Counted from the first letter of the stretch, positions 31,030 through 39,011 are shown. The stretch is DNA of 64,000 nt from Chroococcidiopsis thermalis PCC 7203 (GCF_000317125.1 NC_019695.1:856336-920335); one strand, 5' to 3'. Translations and numbers: made by a program. Notes: generated by a model from the letters alone, not told the origin.

Positions 31030-32464
31030 ACAATCTATTACCCCTACCATGCAGATATTTGCAGTATTCCAAAATCTGGGAACGCTACTTCTACTCGCGA
31101 TCGCCTTTCCTTTCAACTGTATCGTTGTTTTGACAGCGTTATTGTGGAATCTCGTCAGCAAGCCGTTTCGTGACCGGGGCATCTTACCTGTATCTCACCC
31201 CAAAAACATCATGCTGACGGGGGGGAAGATGACCAAAGCCCTGCAACTTGCCCGTTCGTTTCATATGGTCGGACATCGGGTGGTGTTGGTAGAAACTCAT
31301 AAATATTGGTTGACCGGACATCGATTTTCTAACGCCGTCGATCGCTTTTATACCGTTCCCGCGCCGGAAAAAGACCCGGAAGCCTATTCACAAGCATTGC
31401 TGGCGATCGCCAAACAAGAAAATATCGATGTCTACGTTCCCGTCTGTAGTCCCGTCGCCAGCTACTATGACTCTGTGGCTAAATCAGTTTTATCTGGCTG
31501 CTGCGAGGTGTTTCACTTCGATGCAGAGGTAACGCAGATGTTAGACGATAAGTATGAGTTTGCCGAGAAAGCGCGATCGCTCGGTTTATCTGTCCCCAAA
31601 TCTTTCAAAATTACCAATCCAGAACAAGTCATTAACTTTGACTTTTCCGATGCGGAACGTCCATATATCCTCAAAAGCATTCCCTACGACTCGGTACGTC
31701 GCTTAAACTTAACTAAGCTACCATGTGCTACTCCAGCAGAAACAGCAGCTTTTGTCAATAGTCTGCCAATTAGTCCTGAAAAACCCTGGATTATGCAAGA
31801 ATTTATCCCAGGACAGGAATACTGCACCCACAGTACCGTCCGCAATGGGGAATTAAGAATGCACTGCTGTTGCGAGTCTTCGGCTTTTCAAGTCAATTAT
31901 GAAAACGTTGACAAGCCAGAAATAATTGCATGGGTGCGTCATTTTGTCAAAGAATTAGGAATTACCGGACAAGCTTCTTTTGACTTTATTCAAGCTGAGG
32001 ATGGAAACGTTTACGCGATCGAGTGCAACCCCCGCACCCACTCAGCAATTACAATGTTTTATAATCATCCAGGGGTAGCCGATGCATTTTGTAGAGACGT
32101 TACATGTAATACCTCTACGTCGAGGGCGGGTTTATTGAATTCTTCGTTCATCAACAATATTTCGGGTGAACCCGCCCCTACAATATATCCGTTGCAACCC
32201 TTATCGACCAGCAAGCCTACTTATTGGACTTATCACGAACTCTGGCGGCTCACTGGAATTCGCTCTTTTCCACAATTGCAGACCTGGTGCAAAAACATCT
32301 TGCGTGGGAAGGATGCAATTTTCGCGATCGACGATCCGTTGCCGTTTTTGATGGTACACCATTGGCAAATTCCCCTCTTGTTGTTAGACAATCTCCGCAG
32401 GCTTAAAGGCTGGATCAGGATAGATTTTAATATTGGCAAGATTGTCGAATTAGGTGGGGATTAA
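31019..32464 (+). CDS. mysC: ATP-grasp ligase MysC, with in-frame repeat insertion
   Basis: Ligates glycine to 4-deoxygadusol, giving mycosporine-glycine. It has 481 residues from the ATG at 31019 (MLLPQSITPTM); a second ATG at 31049 is possible and lies outside the hairpin. A hydrophobic N-terminal segment spans about 18-42. The ATP-grasp core shows GGKMTKALQLARSFH near 68-82, VPVCSPVASYYDS, and the metal loop ECNPRTHSAITMF near 338-350. Directly after NHPGVADAF, about 30 residues (358-387) are encoded by two palindromic repeats. The usual sequence then resumes with LQPLSTSKPTYWTYHE. No mysD or NRPS mysE gene follows. Confidence 0.95.
   Translation: MLLPQSITPTMQIFAVFQNLGTLLLLAIAFPFNCIVVLTALLWNLVSKPFRDRGILPVSHPKNIMLTGGKMTKALQLARSFHMVGHRVVLVETHKYWLTGHRFSNAVDRFYTVPAPEKDPEAYSQALLAIAKQENIDVYVPVCSPVASYYDSVAKSVLSGCCEVFHFDAEVTQMLDDKYEFAEKARSLGLSVPKSFKITNPEQVINFDFSDAERPYILKSIPYDSVRRLNLTKLPCATPAETAAFVNSLPISPEKPWIMQEFIPGQEYCTHSTVRNGELRMHCCCESSAFQVNYENVDKPEIIAWVRHFVKELGITGQASFDFIQAEDGNVYAIECNPRTHSAITMFYNHPGVADAFCRDVTCNTSTSRAGLLNSSFINNISGEPAPTIYPLQPLSTSKPTYWTYHELWRLTGIRSFPQLQTWCKNILRGKDAIFAIDDPLPFLMVHHWQIPLLLLDNLRRLKGWIRIDFNIGKIVELGGD
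32091..32181. repeat. Two palindromic repeats inserted in mysC
   Basis: First unit, 32091-32118: GTAGAGACGTTACA paired imperfectly with TGTAATACCTCTAC. Second unit, 32124-32181: starts GGCGGGTTTATTGAATTC and ends GTGAACCCGCCCCTAC, the recN repeat family. Both are read through in frame. They lie back to back, as if one repeat had landed beside another. Confidence 0.85.
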
Positions 32465-32591
32465 ACCAGCGAACAGTGACTAGTGACCAGTAACCAAATG
32501 GTGTAACTCTTAGATGTTTATCCACCATTCACTTTTTACTCTCTGCCTTGAGGGAAATTAAATACAGCTCAATGAAACTGATAACTGATAT

Positions 32592-33320
32592 ATGATTGCT
32601 AATCAAACTGAAACAGGTTGGGAAGTTATTTATCATCGCGCTCATGCGCTACTTGCAGCACAAATTGCCGGACATTGGCGACGTAAGGATTTCCCACCTC
32701 GGATTTACGAAACTATAGCTGCAATTTCCCACCACGACGATTTAGAAAAAGAATGGGAAGAAAACAATCTCACCCCAGCTGGCGCGCCGTTAGACTTTAC
32801 TCTCGATACTAGTACTCATCTACCCAAGCTGAAACAGCACATTTCCAACGCACGCTATCGGGGACGGTGGGTGACAATGCTAACTTCTATGCATACTAGT
32901 TTTTTGAATGAAGGAAAACGGGGAGAGTCATCGGAACTCGATGAGTTTCTTGACGAACAATTAGAGCTACAAAAACAATATAGAAAAGAACTTAAAATTA
33001 GTCAGAAAGATGCTGAAGAAGCTTATGCCTTTTTTCAGTGGTGCGATCGCCTTTCATTAATTCTCTGTAATCGTCAATTACCAGTAGACGAACGCGCATT
33101 AGAAATTGGGAAAGGACCAGATGGCGATCGCTACGATATTATTCAGTTGCAGGATGGCAAAGTTACCGTTACTCCTTGGTGCTTTGAAGATAAGGAGTTT
33201 ACTGTCAACGTAGAAGCCTCATACCTTTCCCAACTACAATTTGGTAGTAATGCCGAACTGACAGAGCAATTACAAACCGCACCGATGAAAAGTTTGGAGT
33301 GGACATTTGTTAAAGTATGA
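32592..33320 (+). CDS. DUF3891 family protein
   Basis: A 242-residue soluble protein. HRAHALLAAQIAGHWRR (16-32), then ISHHDD (45-50), TSMHTSFL near 97-104 and FQWCDRLSLILC near 148-159 are the conserved blocks I associate with DUF3891. The repeated His/Asp pattern (H...HHDD...H...D) resembles HD-type metal-dependent phosphohydrolases, which is inference. It is 127 bases downstream of mysC and may have its own promoter. A link to mycosporine production is not shown. Confidence 0.85.
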   Translation: MIANQTETGWEVIYHRAHALLAAQIAGHWRRKDFPPRIYETIAAISHHDDLEKEWEENNLTPAGAPLDFTLDTSTHLPKLKQHISNARYRGRWVTMLTSMHTSFLNEGKRGESSELDEFLDEQLELQKQYRKELKISQKDAEEAYAFFQWCDRLSLILCNRQLPVDERALEIGKGPDGDRYDIIQLQDGKVTVTPWCFEDKEFTVNVEASYLSQLQFGSNAELTEQLQTAPMKSLEWTFVKV

Positions 33321-33450
33321 TGGCAGATGGTAGTTGGTAATTGGTAGTTGGTAGTTGATAGTTGGTAGTTAGTTGCTATCAACTATCAACCATTAACCAT
33401 TAACTATCCCTGTTACCCATTACCTATGACCTATTACCGATGAAGTATAA

Positions 33451-33927
33451 GTGAGTCAAGCACCAGAACAGTCCCCAACCAACCTACCTAATGTAGCCTT
33501 TACCGATTGGTTTGAATATCCAGTCCGAGCGCAGCCACATCACACAGATTATGGTGGTAACGCTTGGCATGGTTCGTACATAGCCTGGATGGAAGAAGCG
33601 CGGGTAGAATGCTTGCGATCGATTGGGATTAATTTTGCTGACTTAGTCGCTTTGGGTTGCGACTTACCCGTAGTAGAAATTGCAGTACGCTACCACCGTC
33701 CGATCAAAATGGGGATGGATGCTGTAGTTAGAACTCGCATGGCGGATATGGAAGGCGTGCGGATCAATTGGGATTATCAAATTCAATCTCCCGACAGTCA
33801 AGAATTGTATGTAACGGCAAGAGTCATATTAGTAGCAGTCGATCGCGAAAAGGGTAAAATTATGCGTCAATTACCCCCAGATGTCGAGAGTGCTTTTGCT
33901 CGGCTAGCTGGTACGCCAAATCGCTAA
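33451..33927 (+). CDS. Acyl-CoA thioesterase, hotdog fold (YbgC/4HBT family)
   Basis: A 158-residue single hotdog domain starting with GTG at 33451. VRAQPHHTDYGGNAWHGSYI (26-45) holds the active-site region (HTDYGG, Asp33), and the following helix is AWMEEARVECLRSIG. It hydrolyses acyl-CoA or acyl-ACP thioesters; the substrate is unknown. The hotdog thioesterase of phylloquinone synthesis (DHNA-CoA thioesterase) is a related possibility in cyanobacteria. Five bases separate it from the LD-carboxypeptidase gene, so the two are likely co-transcribed. Confidence 0.88.
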   Translation: MSQAPEQSPTNLPNVAFTDWFEYPVRAQPHHTDYGGNAWHGSYIAWMEEARVECLRSIGINFADLVALGCDLPVVEIAVRYHRPIKMGMDAVVRTRMADMEGVRINWDYQIQSPDSQELYVTARVILVAVDREKGKIMRQLPPDVESAFARLAGTPNR

Positions 33928-33932
33928 GCTCA

Positions 33933-35039
33933 ATGTTCCCACGCCGTCATTTTCTCAGAAGCGCGATCGCTATTGCTGGTATTGGTGCTATGTCTACACC
34001 CGTACTTGGACAAGGGAGACAAGGAAGACAAGGGAGACAAGGAAGCAAAATTACTTACGACTCCCGACTTCCGACTCCCGACTCCCGCATCATCAAACCT
34101 GCAAGACTAAAACCCGGCTCCGTTGTCGGAATTATTAGCCCTGCTGGGGCGACATTTGTGCGAGAAAATTTAGATATTGTCCGCGATGCTGTGAGAGGAT
34201 TGGGGTTAGAACCGAAACTTGCACCTCATGTCTTGGATCGCTATGGTTATCTTGCTGGACAAGACCGCGATCGCGCTGCTGATGTAAATCAGTTTTTTGC
34301 CGACCCTAAAGTTGCTGCACTTTTGCCTATTACAGGTGGATGGGGTTCTAGCAGGATTTTACCATATTTAGATTACGAATTAATTCGTAAAAATCCCAAA
34401 ATTATTGTTGGGTTTAGCGATATTACTGCTCTAATTTTAGGGATTACAGCTCGAACTAATCTAGTCACTTTTCATGGACCAAATGGCTTTTCTTCTTGGA
34501 ATGCAGAGCAAACAGATTATTTTCGACGCATCTTATTTGCGGGTGAATCTTTAGAGTTTAAAAACTTCAAAGATGGCAGCGATACAGATCGTTTAATGCA
34601 AGTCAAATATCGAATTCAAACGATTAATTCTGGTCGTACTAAAGGTAGGTTATTGGGAGGAAATCTATCTGTACTATCGGCAATTGTCGGTTCGCCATAC
34701 TTGCCGAATCTAAACGGAGCGATTTTATTTTTAGAAGATATTGGCGAAAATATTTATCGACTCGATCGCATGATGACACAGTTAAAATTAGCTGGAATCT
34801 TCGATAAACTAGCAGGTTTTATATTTGGGCAATGTCCTAACTGTACTCCAGATGCCGATTATGGTTCTCTAACTCTAGAGGAAGTTGTTTGGAACCACAT
34901 TCAACCATTAAAAATTCCCGCTTGGTATGGTGCGGCGATCGGTCACATTGACACTATATTGACACTACCAATGGGTTTAGAAGTTGAAATCAATGCTGCA
35001 AAAGGAACAATTCAAATGTTAGAGTCTGCGGTAGTTTAG
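33933..35039 (+). CDS. LD-carboxypeptidase, S66 family, Tat-type signal
   Basis: Murein tetrapeptide carboxypeptidase family, acting in peptidoglycan recycling or trimming; 368 residues. The N-terminus has a twin-arginine-like RRHFLRSAIAIAGIG (4-18), then an odd Gln/Gly/Arg stretch and an Asp-Ser-Arg/Leu-Pro stretch (26-51) encoded by spacer-type minisatellites. The catalytic domain follows: ITGGWGSSRILPYLD, nucleophile Ser162 in GFSDIT, Glu in LFLEDIGEN, and His in AAIGHID. It follows the thioesterase gene by 5 bases. Export through Tat would place it in the periplasm, unlike the cytosolic E. coli LdcA. Confidence 0.92.
   Translation: MFPRRHFLRSAIAIAGIGAMSTPVLGQGRQGRQGRQGSKITYDSRLPTPDSRIIKPARLKPGSVVGIISPAGATFVRENLDIVRDAVRGLGLEPKLAPHVLDRYGYLAGQDRDRAADVNQFFADPKVAALLPITGGWGSSRILPYLDYELIRKNPKIIVGFSDITALILGITARTNLVTFHGPNGFSSWNAEQTDYFRRILFAGESLEFKNFKDGSDTDRLMQVKYRIQTINSGRTKGRLLGGNLSVLSAIVGSPYLPNLNGAILFLEDIGENIYRLDRMMTQLKLAGIFDKLAGFIFGQCPNCTPDADYGSLTLEEVVWNHIQPLKIPAWYGAAIGHIDTILTLPMGLEVEINAAKGTIQMLESAVV
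34008..34087. repeat. Minisatellites inside the S66 peptidase gene
   Basis: 34008-34045 is an array of GGACAAGGGAGACAAGGAAG type. 34059-34087 is an array of GACTCCCGACTTCCGACTCC type. Both unit types are common in the spacers of this window. They are translated in frame as GRQGRQGRQG and DSRLPTPDSRI, in the linker after the signal peptide. Confidence 0.88.
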
Positions 35040-35097
35040 TCAGGTATTACTGGTGCATGGTGCGTGAATTTTGAACTTTAAATTTTAAATTGCTCCC

Positions 35098-35793
35098 TCA
35101 GCTCTCTTCCCCGACTCCCACTCTCCCACTCCCGACTCCCGACTTACCCAACAGTTTCCATAATTGCGAGTCCTTAAAGTCAGGAATGGCAAGCATAACA
35201 CCCAGATCGTACAGTTCGCTTGGTGTCTGAGAGGAGGCGATTCCTACTGTAGATATTCCCGCACCCACAGCGGAACGAATGCCAGAAGGGGAGTCTTCAA
35301 ATACAAGTGCTTGTTGAGCATTTAAGCCAAAGTAAGCCAGTGCGTAGAGATAGGGTTCAGGATCGGGTTTTGCCATGCCGATTTCTTGCGAGACAAACAC
35401 CCGCTCGAATCTGTGTTCTAAGTTCAAAACGCTCAACATGTGCTTAGCGTTTTCTGGAGGAGCATTTGTGACTACGGCTTGTTTGATTCCTCTTTCATCA
35501 GCCCAAGCAATCACTTCTAACAGTCCCGGTATTGGTGTCAATTCTGCTGCTAGTTCGCGAAACTCTGCTTCTTTGCGATCGCTAAATTTTATCACCTCTT
35601 CAGAAGAGAATTCTGGAAATAAATCTCGCACGATAAATGGATTCAGCCTGCCACTCATGCGATTTTTATAGAACTCTTCATCGATCTCTATACCATGCTC
35701 TTTCAAGAGTGCTTGCCATATGCGAAAGTGCAGTGGATCGGTATTGACAATCGTACCGTCGAGATCGTAGAGAATCGCTGCTAGCATGGTCAT
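35098..35793 (-). CDS. HAD-superfamily hydrolase, beta-phosphoglucomutase-like
   Basis: A 231-residue phosphatase or mutase of the HAD subfamily with an alpha-helical cap. Motif I is YDLDGTIVNTD (Asp10 nucleophile, Asp12), motif II is VVTNAPP (about 108-114), the Lys region is GMAKPDPEPY and motif IV is FEDSPSGIRSA. The substrate is a small phosphorylated metabolite. The last 14 residues (SGVGSGRVGVGEES) are encoded by a CCCACTCCCGACTCCC spacer-type repeat at 35101-35145, so the original stop was probably lost and the reading frame extended into the repeat. Confidence 0.92.
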   Translation of the reverse strand: MTMLAAILYDLDGTIVNTDPLHFRIWQALLKEHGIEIDEEFYKNRMSGRLNPFIVRDLFPEFSSEEVIKFSDRKEAEFRELAAELTPIPGLLEVIAWADERGIKQAVVTNAPPENAKHMLSVLNLEHRFERVFVSQEIGMAKPDPEPYLYALAYFGLNAQQALVFEDSPSGIRSAVGAGISTVGIASSQTPSELYDLGVMLAIPDFKDSQLWKLLGKSGVGSGRVGVGEES

Positions 35794-35879
35794 CGTCCGG
35801 GAAGGCTGAGGGTTCGAGCCAAGCTTAACATATCTTAATTGGAATGAGTGTGTGTTCCCTTACCGAGAGAGTCGGAACG

Positions 35880-35917
35880 CTTTTCATCCCAGTCTCTAAA
35901 GAGACTGGGATGAAAAG
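35880..35917. repeat. Perfect 18-bp-stem hairpin
   Basis: CTTTTCATCCCAGTCTCT and AGAGACTGGGATGAAAAG are exact complements around AA. A second perfect hairpin, GGATGGTT-AA-AACCATCC, follows at 35922-35939. They lie between the divergent HAD and tnpB genes and may be the left-end structures of the tnpB element. Confidence 0.7.
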
Positions 35918-36003
35918 CGATGGATGGTTAAAACCATCCGTCTGCCTTGACCATATCTTAATATTTAAAGCTCTCACTTTGTTGTATATTAATTAACTAG
36001 GAG

Positions 36004-37305
36004 ATGATGCGTTTGTACGGATACCAACAGATTTTATTGCACCCAGAAAATGAACTAGAAGCGATTCTTGAGTTCGTCTGCAAAACCGCTAACTCTTTGA
36101 TTAATTGTGGCATATATTATGCCCGTCAAATCTACTTTAAAACTAAAAAGTTCCTTGGTAAGTATGATTTAGAAGCAGAATATAAGACCAACAAACATTT
36201 CAAGGCACTGCACTCGCAAGCAGCCCAACAAGTGTTAAGGTCTGTATCTGAATCATTCGAGTCATTCAAAAAGTTAAAACAAGCTTTCAATCGAGGGAAA
36301 ATAGTAGACAAGCCCAAACCGCCTAAATATCGTAAGTCGGGAGGTTTTGCGCTCGTCTCTTATCCCAAGCAAGCACTCAAGTTGGTAGACAACCAAATCA
36401 GAATCCCGTTGGGAAAGCAAGTTAAGTGCTGGTTTGGGCTGGATTGTTTCTTCGTGCCGATGCCGTCAAACCTGAACTTTGCCGATATCAAAGAACTGCG
36501 AATACTGCCAAGAAACCGCTGTTTTTATGTTGAGTTTATCTACAAAACTAATATTGTTGAGGTGGATGTAGACTCAAATAACGTGCTAGGTATTGACCCT
36601 GGCTTAAGCAATTGGTTGACTTGTGTTTCTAACGTTGGTACTAGTTTTATTGTTGATGGTAGGCACGTTAAATCGCTGAATCGTTGGTACAACAAACAAG
36701 TTTCTACACTTAAAGAAAACAAATCTCAAGGCTTGTGGTCTAATCGTCTTGCCGCAATAACTGAAAAACGCAATCGACAAATGAGGGACGCGATAAATAA
36801 GGCAGCTAGGTTAGTTATTAATCACTGTATTGAAAATCGCATCGGCACAGTAGTATTTGGCTGGAATCAGGGACAAAGACAAGAAGTTAAACTAGGCAAA
36901 TCGACTCAATCTTTTGTGCAAATTCCGACCGCAAAACTCAAAAAAAGGGTTAGTCAGTTATGTCAACAATACGGAATTAAATTTGTAGAGACTGAGGAGG
37001 CCAATACTTCCGCCGCTTCGTTTTTGGATAATGACACTCTCCCCAAACATGGTGAAAAACCCACAAACTGGAGAGCGTCAGGAAAGCGAGTTAAGCGCGG
37101 ATTGTACCGAACGGCTAATAATTGGTATGTCAATTGTGATGCTCAAGCGGCAGCAAATATTATTCGCAAAGTAGCGGTAACACTTGGGTTAGACCTAAGT
37201 GGAATCGGTAGGGGGTCTTTGACTGCCCCCCAGAGAATACGTCTCTGGTCAGTTAAACAGAAGCGAAGTGGTGTGGTTTCAACCCACCACGTAGCATCAG
37301 TTTAG
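36004..37305 (+). CDS. tnpB: TnpB-like RNA-guided endonuclease, atypical active site
   Basis: A 433-residue member of the TnpB/OrfB family, the ancestors of Cas12. RuvC-I is LGIDPGLSNW (Asp198) and RuvC-III is NCDAQAAANI (Asp379). At the RuvC-II position, where most members have V-E-D/N-L, this protein has VVFGWNQGQ with no Glu. The nearest acids are in FVETEEANTSAASFLDND (328-345), at the place where the zinc finger normally begins, and that finger's CxxC pairs are missing. A subgroup with this FGWN/TSxASFLD arrangement exists in cyanobacteria as I recall. An AGGAG ribosome site precedes the start. The 3' end overlaps hairpins likely to belong to a guide RNA. Confidence 0.88.
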   Translation: MMRLYGYQQILLHPENELEAILEFVCKTANSLINCGIYYARQIYFKTKKFLGKYDLEAEYKTNKHFKALHSQAAQQVLRSVSESFESFKKLKQAFNRGKIVDKPKPPKYRKSGGFALVSYPKQALKLVDNQIRIPLGKQVKCWFGLDCFFVPMPSNLNFADIKELRILPRNRCFYVEFIYKTNIVEVDVDSNNVLGIDPGLSNWLTCVSNVGTSFIVDGRHVKSLNRWYNKQVSTLKENKSQGLWSNRLAAITEKRNRQMRDAINKAARLVINHCIENRIGTVVFGWNQGQRQEVKLGKSTQSFVQIPTAKLKKRVSQLCQQYGIKFVETEEANTSAASFLDNDTLPKHGEKPTNWRASGKRVKRGLYRTANNWYVNCDAQAAANIIRKVAVTLGLDLSGIGRGSLTAPQRIRLWSVKQKRSGVVSTHHVASV

Positions 37306-37338
37306 AATCCCTGTGTCTTCAGACCAGGGAGAAGTCAA
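37269..37338 (+). ncRNA. Candidate omega/reRNA scaffold at the tnpB 3' end
   Basis: Two hairpins, GTGGTGTGGTT/AACCCACCAC (37269-37290) and CCCTGTGTCT/AGACCAGGG (37309-37329), overlap and follow the tnpB stop. TnpB guide RNAs are known to derive from the 3' end of the gene and the element's right end, with the guide beyond it. If so, the guide would be read from about 37339 onward. Inference from position and structure only. Confidence 0.4.
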
Positions 37339-37811
37339 ATCGTTAATTCTTGCAGACGATTGAGAACGGCGATCGCGTGACCTTTGGCTTTGACTTTTGC
37401 CCAAGTATGAGCGATAGTTCCATCAGGTGCGATCGCAAAAGTAGAACGTTCGACACCCATATACTCTTTCCCCATAAACTTTTTCAATCGCCACGCCCCA
37501 TAAGCATCAGCAACCTGATGTTCGGGGTCGCTCAGAAGTATAATTGACAAATTATGTTTGGCAATAAACTTGCAGTGAGACTGTTGAGAATCAACACTCA
37601 CGCCGACAACCTTCGCTCCCAGGTTGCTAAACTCCTGTGTATACTCGCTAAAATCCTTTGCTTCCGTCGTACACCCAGGCGTATCATCTTTAGGGTAAAA
37701 GTAAAGTACCAGCCATTGTCCGGCAAAATCGGCTAAACTAACTAAATTACCATCCTGGTTGATAGCAGTAAAATTTGGTGATATTTGCCCTGGCTGAGGG
37801 ATATCGGTCAT
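37335..37811 (-). CDS. Peroxiredoxin, BCP/PrxQ type
   Basis: A thiol peroxidase of 158 residues that reduces hydrogen and organic peroxides. The peroxidatic Cys47 is in DDTPGCTTEAKDF. The PrxQ partner Cys five residues later is missing (Ala/Lys there). The only other Cys is Cys80 in QQSHCKF, which may act as an atypical resolving residue, or the enzyme may be 1-Cys. The stop codon is at the edge of the tnpB element's right end, so the element sits immediately beside this gene. Confidence 0.92.
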   Translation of the reverse strand: MTDIPQPGQISPNFTAINQDGNLVSLADFAGQWLVLYFYPKDDTPGCTTEAKDFSEYTQEFSNLGAKVVGVSVDSQQSHCKFIAKHNLSIILLSDPEHQVADAYGAWRLKKFMGKEYMGVERSTFAIAPDGTIAHTWAKVKAKGHAIAVLNRLQELTI

Positions 37812-37886
37812 AAATTGGATAAATGCGATCGCCGTCCTACATCTTCTAGTAGTTCTACACGAAAAGCAAGTCTTTTAATTAATCTC

Positions 37887-37932
37887 ACGTAAAGGCGCAA
37901 AGGCGCAAAGCAATCTTGGTGACTTTGCGCGA
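37887..37932. repeat. CGCAAAGG-type repeat
   Basis: ACGTAAAGGCGCAAAGGCGC, then AAAGCAATCTTGG and GACTTTGCGC, with the last part complementary to GCGCAAAG. It is related to 16644-16698. It lies between the ABC permease and peroxiredoxin genes and could serve as a terminator for the permease gene. Confidence 0.6.
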
Positions 37933-37941
37933 CATAATCTC

Positions 37942-38790
37942 TTAAGCTCCCATCCCAGAATACTGCTTTAACCCCCGTCGCCACAACCAACGATTTAAGC
38001 CGAAAAATAGCGCGCACCAACCTACTGTAATTAAAAAACCCCGCCCTACATTTTCTGGTAAACCCACGATTAAGGAAGTAGGAAAATGAATCAGATAGGG
38101 AAAAGGAGTCCATAGAACAATATTGCGCACAATTGGCGGAAACGTCTCTAAAGGTGCAATTAGACCCGAGAAAAACAGATAAAATAGAAACCAGAAATTT
38201 TCAATCGCATTTGCTCTTTCCGTCCAAAAAGCAAACAAAGCAAAAGTATATTGGATTAGAAACCGCAGAGTAAAAGCCAGCAGAACGGCAATTATAAATA
38301 AGATCGAACTACCTAAACTCGGTATCCAAAACGCTTGCGGATAGAGGAAGAAAAACAAACCGACCAGGGCGATCGCAAATGGTAAGCGAGCAAATCTTTC
38401 AGAGATATGAGAAAATACATGATGCCATACCGGATCTAAAGGTTGAAGCAAGCGGGGAGATAGCCGTCCCTCGACGACTTCTTTCTCAAATTCCCAAATG
38501 ACCCACACCACAGTAAACTGTCGGATCAGAAATACTGTGAGGAAGTAACGGGCAAAGTCTATAGGCGTTAAGCCGAATTGTCCGCTTTGGGCTGCTTGCG
38601 TCCATACCCCCATTAAGATCAGCGGTAGGCTACCAGACAAAGCCCATAAAAATAGCTCTGCCCGATATTCCAACATATAAGCGTAATATGAGGTGAGTAA
38701 GGTAGCGCTAATCCGCAAGACGCGCGTTAATTTTTTGCCAATCGCCTGAAAATGATTAATTTTAGAGTTTGATTGCCGCAAATTTGTCAT
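37942..38790 (-). CDS. ABC-2 type transporter permease
   Basis: A 282-residue integral membrane protein with about six hydrophobic spans (about 45-65, 83-100, 135-160, 160-185, 203-222, 250-270). The EFEKEVVEGRLSPRLLQPLDP loop is typical of the COG4587-like permeases of uncharacterised ABC-2 exporters. In cyanobacteria these usually pair with a second permease and an ATPase, none of which is adjacent here. The substrate is unknown. The start ATG at 38790 precedes a basic N-terminus. Confidence 0.88.
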   Translation of the reverse strand: MTNLRQSNSKINHFQAIGKKLTRVLRISATLLTSYYAYMLEYRAELFLWALSGSLPLILMGVWTQAAQSGQFGLTPIDFARYFLTVFLIRQFTVVWVIWEFEKEVVEGRLSPRLLQPLDPVWHHVFSHISERFARLPFAIALVGLFFFLYPQAFWIPSLGSSILFIIAVLLAFTLRFLIQYTFALFAFWTERANAIENFWFLFYLFFSGLIAPLETFPPIVRNIVLWTPFPYLIHFPTSLIVGLPENVGRGFLITVGWCALFFGLNRWLWRRGLKQYSGMGA

Positions 38791-39011
38791 TTTGAGTTTT
38801 AATTGAGTGCGATCGCGTTCTCTCTAGATCTTATCTGTAACAACTGCGATCGGAGCTATGGCGATCGAAACACTCGACTAGGAATCGATTATAAAATATC
38901 TCTTATTTTTTTTCTTCTGCAAGGACAAGTATCTGATGATAGATCTATGAAGATGCGATCGAAATAGCAAATTTTTCCGCCATACAAATCATACAATTCA
39001 ATTAACCATCT

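Larger units (their letters stand above)
35840..37338 (+). mobile_element. Solo tnpB element (IS200/IS605 superfamily, IS1341-like)
   Basis: Approximate limits. The right end is taken from the hairpin at 37309-37329 followed by GAGAAGTCAA, which resembles the right ends of cyanobacterial IS605-type elements. The left end is not clear; it is placed before two perfect hairpins (35880-35917 and 35922-35939). No tnpA is present, so the element would need a transposase in trans. The 11-base CATATCTTAAT occurs at 35829 and again at 35952. Confidence 0.5.

Noticed and set aside
35800-35825. tRNA T-arm-like GGTTCGAGCC near the HAD gene start
   Set aside because: No acceptor, D or anticodon stems can be built around it. 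No tRNA or rRNA genes were seen in the window.
35829-35962. Repeated CATATCTTAAT as target-site duplication of the tnpB element
   Set aside because: Both copies lie on the same side of tnpB, and IS200/IS605-type elements do not make target duplications.
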